Source: Serratia microhaemolytica
GTDB taxonomy: Bacteria > Pseudomonadota > Gammaproteobacteria > Enterobacterales > Enterobacteriaceae
Assembly: GCF_004011885.1 (NCBI RefSeq)
Contig: NZ_SBEF01000010.1
Coordinates: 1 to 64,000 of the forward strand
Reading direction: 5' to 3'
Length of the DNA stretch: 64,000 nucleotides
Positions 48,229-59,957 of this stretch are shown here, in pieces (position 1 is the stretch's first letter; every line of letters starts with the position of its first letter). The position numbers were made by a program, and so were the translations under genes. Below the pieces are notes generated by a model. It searched no databases and was not told where the DNA came from. It saw only the letters and a list, made by a program, of their open reading frames with translations.

Positions 48229-48882
48229 ATGGCACGAAAAACCAAACAGCAAGCGCAACAGACACGGGAACAACTGCTTGATTCAGCATTAAACGTATTT
48301 TCGGAACGTGGCGTGTCATCAACCTCACTGGCCGATATCGCCACTGCCGCAGGGGTCACACGTGGTGCAATTTACTGGCACTTTAAGAATAAAGTAGACC
48401 TGTTTAATGAAATTTGGCAGCGTTCGCACGCAAAAATAAACCAGTTGGAGCTCACTTATCAGGCAAAGTTTCCTGATGACCCGTTGCGTGTTCTCAAAGA
48501 GTTGCTGACTTACATCCTGATCGCGACTGTCGATGATCACCACCGCCGAGCGTTGATGGAGATCGTGTTCCATAAATGCGAATTCGTTGGTGAAATGATG
48601 CCACTGTGTGATGCCCGAAGAGCACTCTACAGTGAGAGCTATCAGCGTATTGAACAGGTGCTGATCACCTGTATTCACCATAAACAATTGCCGCTTGATC
48701 TGCATACACGCCGAGCTACGGTGCTACTGCGCGCTTACATGACCGGACTGATGGAAAACTGGCTATTTATGCCTGAAAGCTTTGATTTGAAATCAGATGC
48801 CAGCCTGCTGGTTGATGCCTTCATTGATCTGATCCAGCTTAGCCCGTCACTACGGCAGCCCATCTCCAGTGCAGGTAATTGA
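48229..48882 (+). CDS. acrR: AcrR, TetR-family repressor of acrAB
   Basis: Represses acrAB and itself until ligands such as drugs or bile salts bind. The 217-residue product begins [17 protein letters not shown] and has the TetR helix-turn-helix (about 30-55, [20 protein letters not shown]) and a helical ligand-binding domain; [14 protein letters not shown] and [14 protein letters not shown] match E. coli. Divergent from acrA. Confidence 0.96.
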   Translation: MARKTKQQAQQTREQLLDSALNVFSERGVSSTSLADIATAAGVTRGAIYWHFKNKVDLFNEIWQRSHAKINQLELTYQAKFPDDPLRVLKELLTYILIATVDDHHRRALMEIVFHKCEFVGEMMPLCDARRALYSESYQRIEQVLITCIHHKQLPLDLHTRRATVLLRAYMTGLMENWLFMPESFDLKSDASLLVDAFIDLIQLSPSLRQPISSAGN

Positions 48883-48965
48883 CCATGTCGGATCACCTTA
48901 TTCGCGGTTAACATATTCGCACAGCCTCAATTAACAACACTCAAATTAAGCTACAAGGATACACC

Positions 48966-49319
48966 ATGTCATCACTGTTGATTATTGCCAACGGCGCTGC
49001 TTACGGCGCTGAATCGCTGTTCAACGCGCTACGCTTAGCGATTGCACTAAAAGAACAACAACCGACGTTGAGACTGAAACTGTTTCTGATGTCTGACGCC
49101 GTAGTCGCAGGGCTTGCTGGACAACAACCACGTGAAGGTTATCATCTACAGCAGATGCTAGAAATACTCACCGCACAACATGTACCCGTGAAATTGTGCA
49201 AAACCTGCAGTGACGCACGCGGTATCAGTCAACTCAAACTGGCTGACGGTGTCACAATTGGCACTCTGGCCGAATTAGCTGAGTGGACATTAAGCACAGA
49301 GAAGGTGCTCACCTTCTAG
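48966..49319 (+). CDS. ychN: YchN, DsrE/DsrF-like protein
   Basis: A 117-residue protein, the same length as E. coli YchN and nearly colinear with it: ANGAAYGAESLFNALRLAIALKEQ, KLFLMSDAVVAGLAGQQPREGYH, EILTAQHVPVKLCKTCSDARGIS in part, ending STEKVLTF. The family forms hexamers with conserved cysteines (CKTC, near 78) and may take part in sulfur transfer, but the YchN role is unknown. In E. coli it lies far from acrR; here it follows acrR by 83 bases, where mscK is expected. Confidence 0.93.
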   Translation: MSSLLIIANGAAYGAESLFNALRLAIALKEQQPTLRLKLFLMSDAVVAGLAGQQPREGYHLQQMLEILTAQHVPVKLCKTCSDARGISQLKLADGVTIGTLAELAEWTLSTEKVLTF

Positions 49320-49486
49320 TATGGTGGTAGGAACAATCGACCGCATTATCTACAGCCACTAAAAGCAACTGTTTGCTATTATCGGCATCTCGCCAAAAAA
49401 ATAGCGCGCTAACGCGCTGACTAAAATAGTCGAGAGACGGAAAAAACAGCCCTCTTCAGCATCTATCAGCACGCTGGACAGTGCAT
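49320..49486. other. Intergenic region between ychN and rsmS
   Basis: Under 170 bases; has AGCGCG-CTAA-CGCGCT (about 49402-49417), a possible terminator. The large mechanosensitive channel gene mscK, normally nearby in E. coli, is absent. Confidence 0.4.
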
Positions 49487-49675
49487 TCAACCTCGGTGCT
49501 GTGCTAACTCTGCACTCACTGACACACTGCCAGCTTGGCTGATCTTGGCTTGATAATCTCTGCGCACAATTTCTAACGCAGCCAGCACCGTTGCCGGTTC
49601 AACTTCGTTACACTCCAGCAGATAAATCAAATCAACTGCCAGTTGCAATTCAGGGGAGGCATTTTCTAGTGACAT
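49487..49675 (-). CDS. rsmS: RsmS-like small protein (YbaM)
   Basis: A 62-residue protein matching YbaM/RsmS in MSLENASPELQLAVDLIYLLECNE and ALEIVRRDYQAK. RsmS regulates secondary metabolism in plant-associated Enterobacterales; its role elsewhere is unclear. The frame continues 44 codons upstream with a hydrophobic stretch, but ATG 49675 gives the family start. It follows priC, as in E. coli. Confidence 0.88.
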   Translation of the reverse strand: MSLENASPELQLAVDLIYLLECNEVEPATVLAALEIVRRDYQAKISQAGSVSVSAELAQHRG

Positions 49676-49803
49676 AGATCCCACATGATAGATGGATACA
49701 GAGCGCTGCGGCTTCGTTTGATTGCTATTGGCAAACAAACCGCCCAAGTATCGTGAACTGAAATATAGGCCAAGAATAATAGCGCAAATTGAGTAAGAAA
49801 CCT

Positions 49804-50340
49804 TCAAGAATTACTTTCTTTACCCTCTATACTGCGTTCAATTCGTGCTAATGCCTGTCGACAACGCTGCAATCTACCCTCAAGTGCCGCCAATTCCTGT
49901 TGCAATTTACGCTGTTCAGCCAGAGTTGTTTGCCGTGCTAACAGACTCTCGCGATCTTGCAACATCGCTAACAAACGGCGCTCATAACCTTGGTGTTCTG
50001 CCAGTTTTTGATAGAGATCGAATACCTGCGGTTGCCGAGGCTGATTCTTTTCGCGAATAGATTGAGTGGCGATTTCACGCTGTAATGCGCTCAATTGTGC
50101 TACCAGTTTTTCGGCCAGAAAAGCGACCTGCGCGTGATGTTTGTTAGCCACTTCAATCTGCAATTGGGCAAAATTTTTCTCTACTTCAGCAAGATAGTCA
50201 CGCAATCTTGTCCCGCGACAAGCGAACAGCAGTACATCAAAACGCGCCTGTTGAACCGAGCTATCCGCATAAGGCTCAACTGCCTGAGCTAACAGCACAA
50301 GTTGACTACTCAGTGTTTGTAATAACAACTGGCTATTCAC
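49804..50340 (-). CDS. priC: Primosomal replication protein PriC
   Basis: Helps DnaB reload at abandoned forks. The 178-residue helical product resembles PriC in its whole pattern: ARFDVLLFACRGTRLRDYLAE, HHAQVAFLAEKLVAQLSALQREI (part), HQGYERRLLAMLQDRESLLARQTTL (part) and the C-terminal RLQRCRQALARIERSIE. Similarity to E. coli PriC is moderate, normal for this fast-changing protein. Confidence 0.88.
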   Translation of the reverse strand: MNSQLLLQTLSSQLVLLAQAVEPYADSSVQQARFDVLLFACRGTRLRDYLAEVEKNFAQLQIEVANKHHAQVAFLAEKLVAQLSALQREIATQSIREKNQPRQPQVFDLYQKLAEHQGYERRLLAMLQDRESLLARQTTLAEQRKLQQELAALEGRLQRCRQALARIERSIEGKESNS

Positions 50341-50667
50341 GCACTCCCCCTTCTACACGGCCAGACAGCAGCACAGTCAACGACACTGTTTACGCTGGTT
50401 CACATTGGCACAAATTCAACCTGACTACTTCAGACTGACTACACAACAACTTAGCAGCTTATCGCCGTTATCTGGCTAGAGTACTCACTCCGAGCTGTTT
50501 TCGAGCATAACAAAAAAACCATTAATCTCGCACTGCCGGTTGCATTTATCAGTAATTTTGCATAGATTTGGGCGTTTTCGTGCGCAGGTTTTCCCGCCAT
50601 TTTTAGACCGGGCTTGGCTGTTGAAGGCTTGCATAGCGCTTATTATTGGTTTTATCAGGCAATCACT
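50341..50667. other. Region between priC and apt
   Basis: About 330 bases without a gene. In E. coli ybaN lies between priC and apt; nothing of it is recognised. It should carry the divergent priC and apt promoters. Confidence 0.45.
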
Positions 50668-51219
50668 ATGACGGCTACAACGCAGCAACTACAATTTATT
50701 AAAGACAGCATTAAAACTATCCCTGACTATCCCAAGCCGGGCATTATCTTTCGTGATGTCACTAGCTTATTGGAAGATCCTCAAGCCTACGCTTGTAGCA
50801 TTCAGTTGTTGACTGAACATTATCGCCAGGCAGGCATCACCAAAGTGGTGGGCACTGAAGCACGTGGTTTCCTGTTTGGTGCCCCAGTTGCTCTGGCACT
50901 GGGTGTTGGTTTTATCCCCGTGCGCAAACCAGGAAAGTTACCACGTGCAACACTGAGTGAAAGTTACGAACTGGAGTATGGCACCGACAATCTTGAGATC
51001 CACACCGATGCAATCACTGCTGGTGACAACGTATTGGTGGTAGACGATCTACTCGCCACAGGTGGCACCATTGAAGCAACGGCCAGCTTGGTGCGCCGTT
51101 TAGGCGGCACAGTAAAACACGCGGCTTTTATTATCAATCTACCCGATCTGGGCGGAGAGACCCGCTTGAACAAACTGGGGATTGAATGTTATAACCTGGT
51201 CAATTTTCCAGGCCATTAA
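50668..51219 (+). CDS. apt: Adenine phosphoribosyltransferase
   Basis: Salvages adenine to AMP with PRPP. The 183-residue product has the PRPP-binding motif [13 protein letters not shown] (near 124-136) and conserved [16 protein letters not shown] and [15 protein letters not shown]. The frame is open 18 codons upstream; ATG 50668 gives the conserved MTATTQQL. Upstream of dnaX as in E. coli. Confidence 0.97.
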   Translation: MTATTQQLQFIKDSIKTIPDYPKPGIIFRDVTSLLEDPQAYACSIQLLTEHYRQAGITKVVGTEARGFLFGAPVALALGVGFIPVRKPGKLPRATLSESYELEYGTDNLEIHTDAITAGDNVLVVDDLLATGGTIEATASLVRRLGGTVKHAAFIINLPDLGGETRLNKLGIECYNLVNFPGH

Positions 51220-51346
51220 TCGTGCCAACGACACCCTGCACTGTGCAGAGTCAACCTGCGCTGACGGTTAATCGATAACAGCCTCGCAGATCATTAGCGG
51301 CCTGTGTTAGCATGGCCGCCTCACTGTTTTAAACTTTGCGGTATTA

Positions 51347-53347
51347 ATGAGCTATCAGGTTCTCGCCCGTAAGTGGCGCCCCCAAACCTTCGCCGATGTG
51401 GTCGGCCAAGAACATGTTTTGACCGCTATCGCCAATGGTCTGAAACTTGGGCGGTTACATCATGCCTACCTGTTCTCTGGCACACGTGGTGTGGGTAAAA
51501 CCACCATCGCTCGCCTGTTCGCTAAAGGGCTGAACTGTGTTACCGGTATCACCGCAACACCTTGTGGGCGCTGTGATAATTGCCAACAGATTGAGCAAGG
51601 TCGTTTTGTTGATCTGATCGAGATCGATGCTGCCTCAAGAACCAAAGTTGAAGATACTCGAGAGCTACTCGACAACGTACAATATGCCCCAGCGCAAGGT
51701 CGCTTTAAGGTCTACCTGATCGATGAAGTACACATGCTTTCGCGTCACAGCTTTAATGCTCTGCTAAAAACGCTGGAAGAGCCACCAGCACACGTTAAAT
51801 TTCTGCTTGCCACTACCGATCCACAAAAATTACCGATTACCATTCTATCGCGCTGTTTGCAATTTCATCTCAAAGCGATGGATCTGGAACTGATACGCCA
51901 GCAATTAGAGTCGATCTTACAGGCAGAGCAAATCAGCAGCGATAACCGAGCGCTACAACTGCTGGCGCGCGCTGCCGATGGCAGTATGCGTGATGCATTA
52001 AGCCTTACTGATCAGGCCATTGCTCTTGGGCAAGGCCAAATCAGCAGTGAAATTGTCAGCCAAATGTTGGGCACGCTTGACGATCAGCAGCCATTAGCAA
52101 TTTTAGAAGCATTAGTGAATGCCAATGGTGAAAGCGTCATGAGCCAACTCACCCAAGCGGCTGCGCGTGCGGTAGATTGGGAAAATCTATTGGTTGAGAT
52201 GTTAACCTTGTTGCATCGTATCGCCATGATACAGCTACTGCCCTCGGCACTGGATAGTCTGTATGCACCGGTTGAACAGCGGCTGCGCGAACTGGCGCGC
52301 ACCATGCCACCGGAAGATGTACAGCTCTACTATCAAATCTTACTGATGGGCCGTAAAGAGTTACCATTAGCTCCTGACCGTCGTATGGGTATTGAAATGA
52401 CGCTGCTGCGCGCACTGGCATTTCATCCCAAAGCGGTGATAGCGGCACCCAATTCACCAACCGCCGCCAACGGGGTATTACCACAATCCTCATCACCACT
52501 ATCCGCGTCAGCCGCTGCACCCGCTCCCCCGGGATCAAACCAAAATACAGCGGTCACACAGCCAATACCTGCCGTGCAACCCACCAGTGCTAGCACAGGC
52601 AACACGCACCTCTCTGAGACCACCGCGCAATTACTAAAAGCGCGCAGCCAACTCCTACGGCAACAAGGAAACAACAGCACAAAAAAGGATGAACCGGCAG
52701 CGCCGGCAAAAGCGCGGCCGGGCAACTCGACACTGGAGCGTTTGGCTTCGGTGGTTGAACGCATTCAACCACGCAGCACAGAACAAGCCATCGACCCCTC
52801 AAGCAATAACCCGAGCAGCATCAAACAAGACGCTTATCGCTGGCGAGCACAGAACGAGCCCAGCAGTAATACTGCTCCGGTCACTACGCCGAAAGCATTG
52901 CGAGCAGCGCTTGAACACGAAAAGACCTCGGCAGAGTTACAGGCTAAGCTGGTAGCGGAAGCGATAGAGCGTGACAGTTGGGCCAGTGACATCGCCCAAC
53001 TCACACTACCCAAACTGGTTGAGCAACTGGCGCTCAACAGTTTTAGGCAGCAAGTATCGGCCAGCGAGATCTGTCTGCACTTACGCACCGCACAGCGTCA
53101 CCTGAACACCACATCAGCACACAACCACTTGAGCGCAGCATTAAGCCAATTACTGGCTCAACCAGTTGAACTGACGATAGTAGCAGACGATAATCCGGCA
53201 ACGCGCACTCCACTGGAGTGGCGACAAGCCATTTATGAAGAAAAGCTGGCACAAGCACGCCAGTCGATTGTTGCGGATCCTCATATTCAGATGTTGTGTC
53301 AACTGTTTGATGCCGATCTGGATCAAGAGAGCATCCGCCCCGTTTAA
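51347..53347 (+). CDS. dnaX: DNA polymerase III tau (and gamma) subunit
   Basis: AAA+ clamp-loader subunit; full-length tau (666 residues) dimerises the polymerase and binds DnaB, and gamma arises by -1 frameshifting. It has Walker A SGTRGVGKTT (near 43-52), the zinc site CGRCDNCQQ (near 73), DEVHML and SRC. A Pro/Ala/Ser-rich linker (about 370-460) precedes the tau-specific C-terminal domains. The slippery site is at 52681. It precedes ybaB-recR. Confidence 0.96.
   Translation: MSYQVLARKWRPQTFADVVGQEHVLTAIANGLKLGRLHHAYLFSGTRGVGKTTIARLFAKGLNCVTGITATPCGRCDNCQQIEQGRFVDLIEIDAASRTKVEDTRELLDNVQYAPAQGRFKVYLIDEVHMLSRHSFNALLKTLEEPPAHVKFLLATTDPQKLPITILSRCLQFHLKAMDLELIRQQLESILQAEQISSDNRALQLLARAADGSMRDALSLTDQAIALGQGQISSEIVSQMLGTLDDQQPLAILEALVNANGESVMSQLTQAAARAVDWENLLVEMLTLLHRIAMIQLLPSALDSLYAPVEQRLRELARTMPPEDVQLYYQILLMGRKELPLAPDRRMGIEMTLLRALAFHPKAVIAAPNSPTAANGVLPQSSSPLSASAAAPAPPGSNQNTAVTQPIPAVQPTSASTGNTHLSETTAQLLKARSQLLRQQGNNSTKKDEPAAPAKARPGNSTLERLASVVERIQPRSTEQAIDPSSNNPSSIKQDAYRWRAQNEPSSNTAPVTTPKALRAALEHEKTSAELQAKLVAEAIERDSWASDIAQLTLPKLVEQLALNSFRQQVSASEICLHLRTAQRHLNTTSAHNHLSAALSQLLAQPVELTIVADDNPATRTPLEWRQAIYEEKLAQARQSIVADPHIQMLCQLFDADLDQESIRPV
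52681..52692 (+). other. Programmed -1 frameshift site making the gamma subunit
   Basis: The heptamer A AAA AAG (52681-52687) is in the phase required for tandem slippage. In the -1 frame the next codons are GGA TGA, so gamma would end after 448 residues. A Shine-Dalgarno-like AAGGA lies 13-14 bases upstream, and CCGGC/GCCGG segments just downstream can form a hairpin. The three stimulators match the E. coli arrangement, where the -1 frame reads GAG TGA. Confidence 0.92.
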
Positions 53348-53387
53348 TGCCGGGTATCCTACACGGCCAACACAATGAGAGACAATT

Positions 53388-53717
53388 ATGTTTGGTAAAG
53401 CTGGTTTGGGCAATTTAATGAAGCAAGCCCAGCAAATGCAGGAAAAAATGCAACAGATGCAGGAAGAGATCGCCAGACTGGAAGTGACGGGTGAATCGGG
53501 CGCGGGTCTGGTTAAAGTCACCATCAACGGCGCACATAACTGTCGCCGGGTAGAAATAGATCCCAGCCTGATGGAAGATGACAAAGAGATGCTGGAAGAT
53601 TTGATCGCTGCGGCTTTCAACGATGCGGCGCGCCGTATTGAAGAGGAGCAAAAAAGCAAAATGGCTGCCGTTTCTGGCGGAATGCAACTGCCGCCAGGCT
53701 TCAAGATGCCGTTCTAA
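53388..53717 (+). CDS. ybaB: YbaB/EbfC nucleoid-associated protein
   Basis: Small DNA-binding protein of 109 residues. It starts [29 protein letters not shown] (Met/Gln-rich helix) and continues with [21 protein letters not shown] and [24 protein letters not shown] (in part), typical of the family. Sits between dnaX and recR; its stop overlaps the recR start. Confidence 0.97.
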   Translation: MFGKAGLGNLMKQAQQMQEKMQQMQEEIARLEVTGESGAGLVKVTINGAHNCRRVEIDPSLMEDDKEMLEDLIAAAFNDAARRIEEEQKSKMAAVSGGMQLPPGFKMPF

Positions 53718-54322
53718 TGCAGACCAGCCCACTTCTTGAGTCATTAATGGAAGCGTTGCGCTGTCTACCGGGCGTAGGCCCGAAATCGGCGCAACGTATG
53801 GCATTCCAACTGTTGCAGCGTGATCGCAGTGGTGGTATGCGTTTGGCACAAGCGCTTACGCGCGCCATGTCGGAAATTGGTCACTGCAGCGACTGCCGTA
53901 CCTTTACCGAACAGGAACGCTGCACCATCTGCAACAATCCACGCCGCCAACAGAGCGGGCAACTCTGCGTAGTGGAAACACCCGCCGACATCCATGCGAT
54001 CGAACAGACTGGACAGTTCTCCGGTCGCTACTTTGTTTTGATGGGGCACCTGTCGCCACTGGATGGCATCGGCCCAGGCGATATTGGCCTCGATCTGCTG
54101 GAACAACGGCTGGCCAAAGAAACCATCAGCGAAGTGATCTTGGCCACCAATCCAACTGTAGAGGGGGATGCTACTGCCAGCTACATTGCTGAAATTTGCC
54201 ACCAATATGGTATCGTTGCCAGCCGCATCGCTCACGGCGTACCCGTCGGTGGTGAATTAGAGATGGTCGATGGCACTACGCTATCACACTCATTGGCTGG
54301 TCGTCACACCATCAAATTTTAG
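53717..54322 (+). CDS. recR: Recombination protein RecR
   Basis: Works with RecF and RecO (recO at 20662) to load RecA at gaps. The 201-residue product has the helix-hairpin-helix region [15 protein letters not shown] (near 14), a zinc finger [16 protein letters not shown] (near 57-72) and a Toprim domain ([30 protein letters not shown]). Its ATG overlaps the ybaB stop by one base (TAATG). Confidence 0.97.
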   Translation: MQTSPLLESLMEALRCLPGVGPKSAQRMAFQLLQRDRSGGMRLAQALTRAMSEIGHCSDCRTFTEQERCTICNNPRRQQSGQLCVVETPADIHAIEQTGQFSGRYFVLMGHLSPLDGIGPGDIGLDLLEQRLAKETISEVILATNPTVEGDATASYIAEICHQYGIVASRIAHGVPVGGELEMVDGTTLSHSLAGRHTIKF

Positions 54323-54479
54323 CGCTACCAGACCGCACACCCCGGTACCCTTTCAATGATGAACTGGCCCGAGGTGGCGGTATTACCGAACAACCACGGC
54401 GGTTTGTCTACCAAGGCTATCAGCCAAACAACCCCCCTATCGCTAGCCAGCGATCGCAACAAAAATTTTCTGCTAGCTG

Positions 54480-54507
54480 CTTGAAAAATTCAGGGTTACC
54501 CCCATTT
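54480..54507 (+). promoter_or_regulatory. Sigma-32 promoter of htpG
   Basis: A perfect -35 CTTGAAA (54480-54486), a 13-bp spacer and -10 CCCCATTT (54500-54507) about 45 bases before htpG. Confidence 0.92.
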
Positions 54508-54552
54508 GCTAGTCATCGTTCGCTTTAGTCATGACTGTCTTTGAGGTAATCA

Positions 54553-56436
54553 ATGAGTATGAAAAGTCAAGAAACCCGTAGTTTTCAATCTGAAGTCAAG
54601 CAGTTACTGCATTTAATGATCCATTCGCTCTACTCTAATAAAGAAATTTTTCTGCGTGAGCTGATCTCGAATGCTTCTGATGCGGCTGATAAATTACGTT
54701 TTCGTGCCCTGTCGCAGCCCGAGCTTTATGAAGGTGATGGTGAACTGCGTGTACGTCTCGGCTTTGATAAAGAACAACGCACCCTGACCATCTCCGATAA
54801 CGGCATCGGTATGACGCGTGACGAAGTCATTGACAACTTAGGTACCATCGCCAAATCAGGGACCAAAGCTTTCCTGGAGTCGATCGGTTCTGATCAGGCA
54901 AAAGATAGCCAGTTGATTGGCCAGTTCGGTGTTGGTTTCTACTCAGCATTTATCGTCGCTGACAAAGTTACCGTGCGCACACGCGCTGCGGGTACCAGTG
55001 CAGACCAAGCGGTATTCTGGGAGTCTGCCGGTGAGGGTGACTACACCATCGCCGATATCAGCAAAGTTGATCGTGGCACCGAAATTACGTTGCACCTGCG
55101 TGAAGGTGAAGATGAGTTCCTCAGCGATTGGCGTTTACGCTCGGTGATTGGTAAATACTCTGATCACATTGCCCTGCCTGTGGAAATTGAGACCAAAAAC
55201 GAAAACGAAGAAGACGACAGCGTTACCGTTAGTTGGGAAAAAATCAATAAAGCGCAAGCACTCTGGACACGCAGCAAGTCAGATATCAGTGATGATGAAT
55301 ATAAAGAGTTTTATAAACACATCGCCCATGACTTCTCTGATCCACTCGTCTGGAGCCACAACCGGGTTGAAGGTAAACAGGAGTACACCAGCTTACTCTA
55401 CATCCCAGCACAAGCGCCGTGGGATCTGTGGAACCGTGACCATAAACGTGGCCTAAAACTCTATGTTCAGCGCGTATTTATCATGGATGACGCAGAACAG
55501 TTCATGCCTAACTACCTGCGCTTTGTACGCGGGCTGATCGACTCTAACGATCTACCACTCAACGTTTCGCGTGAAATTTTGCAGGACAACCGCATTACGC
55601 AGAACCTGCGTGGCGCATTGACCAAACGCGTACTGCAAATGCTGGATAAAATGGCGAAAGATGATAGTGAAAACTATCAGAAGTTTTGGCAGCAGTTTGG
55701 TTTAGTACTCAAAGAAGGGCCAGCGGAAGATCACAGCAATCAAGAAGCGATTGCCAAACTGCTACGCTTTGCCACTACCCACAGTGACAGCTCGGCGCAA
55801 ACCGTTTCGCTGGAAGAATATGTTGGCCGCATGATCGAAGGCCAAGAAAAAATCTACTACATCACCGCAGACAGCTACGCTGCGGCGAAGAGCAGCCCAC
55901 ACCTTGAGCTGTTCCGCAAAAAAGGCATTGAGGTACTGCTGCTCTCCGATCGTATCGACGAGTGGATGATGAGCTATCTGACTAAATTTGATGAGAAAAC
56001 ATTCCAGTCAGTCAGCAAAGCAGATGAAGATCTGGAAAAATTAGCTGATGAAAGCGAAGAGCAGAAAGAGGCCGAAAAACAGCTTGAGCCATTTATCGAG
56101 CGAGTTAAAACACTGCTCGGTGAGCGAGTGAAAGATGTGCGACTGACTCATCGTTTAACCGATACACCGGCCATCATCACCACCGATGCCAACGAGATGA
56201 GCACCCAAATGGCGAAGCTATTTGCTGCCGCTGGGCAAGAGGCACCCGAGGTGAAGTATATCTTCGAACTCAACCCAGATCACACTCTGGTCAAACGTGC
56301 CGCTGAATTGCAAGATGAAGCACAGTTTGCTGAGTGGATCGAACTCCTGCTGGATCAAGCGCTACTGGCAGAGCGCGGCACACTGGAAGATCCTAACCAG
56401 TTTATCCGCCGCATCAATAAACTGCTCGGAGCCTAA
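54553..56436 (+). CDS. htpG: HtpG, Hsp90 chaperone
   Basis: ATP-dependent Hsp90 that remodels clients together with DnaK. The 627-residue product has the GHKL ATP-binding domain with [10 protein letters not shown] (near 35), DNGIGMT (near 80), GTIAKSGTK and [10 protein letters not shown], then the middle and dimerisation domains. ATG 54553 follows GAGG; ATG two codons on is the alternative. Own sigma-32 promoter; a hairpin at 56481 follows. Confidence 0.97.
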   Translation: MSMKSQETRSFQSEVKQLLHLMIHSLYSNKEIFLRELISNASDAADKLRFRALSQPELYEGDGELRVRLGFDKEQRTLTISDNGIGMTRDEVIDNLGTIAKSGTKAFLESIGSDQAKDSQLIGQFGVGFYSAFIVADKVTVRTRAAGTSADQAVFWESAGEGDYTIADISKVDRGTEITLHLREGEDEFLSDWRLRSVIGKYSDHIALPVEIETKNENEEDDSVTVSWEKINKAQALWTRSKSDISDDEYKEFYKHIAHDFSDPLVWSHNRVEGKQEYTSLLYIPAQAPWDLWNRDHKRGLKLYVQRVFIMDDAEQFMPNYLRFVRGLIDSNDLPLNVSREILQDNRITQNLRGALTKRVLQMLDKMAKDDSENYQKFWQQFGLVLKEGPAEDHSNQEAIAKLLRFATTHSDSSAQTVSLEEYVGRMIEGQEKIYYITADSYAAAKSSPHLELFRKKGIEVLLLSDRIDEWMMSYLTKFDEKTFQSVSKADEDLEKLADESEEQKEAEKQLEPFIERVKTLLGERVKDVRLTHRLTDTPAIITTDANEMSTQMAKLFAAAGQEAPEVKYIFELNPDHTLVKRAAELQDEAQFAEWIELLLDQALLAERGTLEDPNQFIRRINKLLGA

Positions 56437-56480
56437 GCGGTTACTCGATTCTCGATCACTGCTATATGCGGGTAAATCAA

Positions 56481-56503
56481 CCAGGGCAGATCCACTGCCC
56501 TGG
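56481..56503 (+). terminator. Hairpin after htpG
   Basis: Perfect 9-bp arms CCAGGGCAG (56481-56489) and CTGCCCTGG (56495-56503) with a 5-base loop, 45 bases past the htpG stop. No T-run follows. Confidence 0.6.
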
Positions 56504-57611
<1,108 letters not shown>

Positions 57612-57769
57612 AGCAGCACAACTGAACTTAACCACGGCAAACAATACAGCATGGGCAACCTAACACGTTGCCCAACACGAACAACGTCTGCTGGCTTGCT
57701 TGCCATACCCCGTCTCATTAACCACACATACCTGCTGCCAATCGGTTAACCTAACCAAGAGAGGAATGG

Positions 57770-58909
57770 ATGATCAGGCAAGCAAACTTTCTACAACAGG
57801 CTACCGCCCGCCAGATTGTGCAACGCGCAATGCATATCATCCCTCACTCAGTCAATGTGATGGATAGCAACGGGGTGATCATTGCCTCTGGTGACCCCAG
57901 TCGCCTGTATCAATGCCATGAAGGGGCACTGCTCGCATTAGCCGAGAATCGAGTGGTAGAAATAGACAGTGCAACCGCTCGTCAATTGAAAGGTGTGCAA
58001 CCCGGTGTCAACCTACCGTTCAACTTTCGTCAGCAACGCATAGGAGCTATTGGTATTTCTGGCGATCCCACTACAGTGCGTGCCTATGCTGAACTGGTAA
58101 AAATGGCCGCAGAGTTGATGGTTGAACAGGCCGCGATGCTTGAGCAGCATCAGTGGCAAAAGCACTACCGTGAAGCACTGGCCAACCAGTTGCTGCAACC
58201 CACACGTCAAACCGGATTACCACAAGAGTTGGCGGCCTATCTGGATTGGGATCTTCAGCAACCGCTCATCGTCTGGCTACTTGAACTGTATCAACCAACA
58301 GCGGTAACACTACAAAATGTGTTCGCAGAGTTGCAACGCAGCCAGCCTGATGCACTCATCACCCAGCCACAGTTTAATGAGTTGGTGCTACTACGCCCTG
58401 CCAGCCATAAACAGCGCCACTGGCAATTTTCACAAGAACAAAAACAGGCGCAGCAGCTACAGCGCACACTACAAAAACAGTGTCGTTTTCGCCTGATTGT
58501 TGGTGGCTTTTTTGACGCAGAAGATGCCCCCTACCGCTCACTACAAACAGCCCGTGCCGTGCAAAACCTAGCGCGTCAACAGCAGCTTGATCACTCGCTG
58601 CTATTTTATCAGCAACACGCACTACCCGCGTTGCTCTGTGATGTTGCGCAGCCTTGGCGCATTGAAGAACTCTGCCGACCCTGGCAACAACTCGCCGAAC
58701 AGGATAAAAACGGCGTGCTGCGTCACACCCTGAGACAATATCTTCATCACCATGCTGATTTGAATGCAACTGCATCAAGTTTACATATCCATATCAACAC
58801 ATTGCGCTATCGACTCCAGTGTATTGAAAAAAAATGCGCGATTAAAATCAGCCGCTTAACCGAACTCTTTCCGCTCTATGTTGGTATGTTGTTCGACAGC
58901 AACATTTAA
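57770..58909 (+). CDS. CdaR-family transcriptional regulator
   Basis: A 379-residue member of the sugar-diacid regulator (CdaR) family. The N-terminal domain (about 10-140) matches CdaR in IVQRAMHIIPHSVNVMD, GVIIASGDPSRL, HEGALLALAENRVVEID and GVNLPFNF; the C-terminus (about 315-375) has the PucR-type helix-turn-helix HADLNATASSLHIHINTLRYRLQCIE in part. Identity to E. coli CdaR is only partial and the place between adk and hemH differs, so it may be a paralogue with another inducer. The DNA-contacting HINTLRYRL core is intact. No sugar-diacid genes lie nearby. Confidence 0.83.
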   Translation: MIRQANFLQQATARQIVQRAMHIIPHSVNVMDSNGVIIASGDPSRLYQCHEGALLALAENRVVEIDSATARQLKGVQPGVNLPFNFRQQRIGAIGISGDPTTVRAYAELVKMAAELMVEQAAMLEQHQWQKHYREALANQLLQPTRQTGLPQELAAYLDWDLQQPLIVWLLELYQPTAVTLQNVFAELQRSQPDALITQPQFNELVLLRPASHKQRHWQFSQEQKQAQQLQRTLQKQCRFRLIVGGFFDAEDAPYRSLQTARAVQNLARQQQLDHSLLFYQQHALPALLCDVAQPWRIEELCRPWQQLAEQDKNGVLRHTLRQYLHHHADLNATASSLHIHINTLRYRLQCIEKKCAIKISRLTELFPLYVGMLFDSNI

Positions 58910-58982
58910 TGTTTTCTGGCTGCCAGCAGCAGTGATAGATTAACCAGCCAATCACTACTGGCAGCAGGAGATCACCACATCA

Positions 58983-59957
58983 ATGAAAGAGCAACAAACT
59001 GGAGTATTGCTGGTAAACCTAGGCACCCCGGATGAGCCTACGCCTCGGGCGATAAAGCGCTATTTAAAGCAGTTTCTCTCTGATCGTCGAGTGGTTGATC
59101 TTCCCCGCCTTCTCTGGTGGCCGATCTTGAATGGCATCATCCTGCCAAGGCGTGCGGCACGGGTAGCAAAGCTGTACCAAGAGATCTGGATGGAGCAGGG
59201 TTCACCCTTGCTGGTTTATAGCCGTCGGCAGCAACAGCGGTTAGCGGCACAATTAGGCAATATACCGGTTGTATTAGGTATGAGCTACGGCTCACCCAGT
59301 TTGGCCAGTGCGCTGGATGAGCTGTTGGCTAACAAGCTAGACGCGTTGATAATCCTGCCACTCTACCCTCAATACTCCTGCTCCACTAGCGCCGCTGTAT
59401 GGGATGCTATCGCCGAGCGGCTGAAACAATATCGCCGTCTGCCCTCAATACACTTTATCCGCGACTATGCCGACCATCCAGCCTATATTGCCGCATTAAA
59501 GCACAGTGTGATGCGCGCAGTGACACAACATGGCATACCGGACTGTCTGCTGGTCTCATTCCACGGCATCCCACAGCGTTACGCTAATCAAGGTGATGAC
59601 TATCCCCAGCGCTGTGAAGCGACTTTCCAGGCCCTGGCGACTGAGCTGGATTTAACCGCAACACGGTTAGTGATGAGTTATCAATCGCGTTTCGGTCGTG
59701 AGCCTTGGCTACTGCCCAACACCGATGAGACAATAGCGCAATTGGCGACCGAGGGTGTACGCCACATTCAGGTGATCTGCCCCGGTTTTTCCGCCGACTG
59801 CTTAGAGACACTTGAGGAGATTAACCAACAGAACCGGCAGCTTTTTGTTGCTGCTGGCGGCGAGCGGTTTGAGTATATTCCGGCGCTGAATGATGACGAT
59901 GCCCATATCGCGTTGCTGCAACAACTGGTGATGCAGCAACTGGAGCGCACAAACTAG
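58983..59957 (+). CDS. hemH: Ferrochelatase
   Basis: Inserts Fe2+ into protoporphyrin IX, the last step of heme synthesis. The 324-residue product has [19 protein letters not shown] at its start, GSPL and YPQYSCST, the metal-binding [17 protein letters not shown] with the conserved His (near 194) and a conserved Glu region [10 protein letters not shown]. Its TAG overlaps the ybaL stop on the other strand (CTAG). Confidence 0.97.
   Translation: MKEQQTGVLLVNLGTPDEPTPRAIKRYLKQFLSDRRVVDLPRLLWWPILNGIILPRRAARVAKLYQEIWMEQGSPLLVYSRRQQQRLAAQLGNIPVVLGMSYGSPSLASALDELLANKLDALIILPLYPQYSCSTSAAVWDAIAERLKQYRRLPSIHFIRDYADHPAYIAALKHSVMRAVTQHGIPDCLLVSFHGIPQRYANQGDDYPQRCEATFQALATELDLTATRLVMSYQSRFGREPWLLPNTDETIAQLATEGVRHIQVICPGFSADCLETLEEINQQNRQLFVAAGGERFEYIPALNDDDAHIALLQQLVMQQLERTN

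Noticed and set aside
49676-49807. 44-codon hydrophobic extension of rsmS
   Set aside because: The family starts at MSLENA. The extension overlaps the end of priC and has no match I recognise; probably an accidental open frame.
52681-52687. Run of six A in dnaX as a sequencing error or decay
   Set aside because: The frame stays open through the tau domains, and the run is the expected frameshift site in the right phase.
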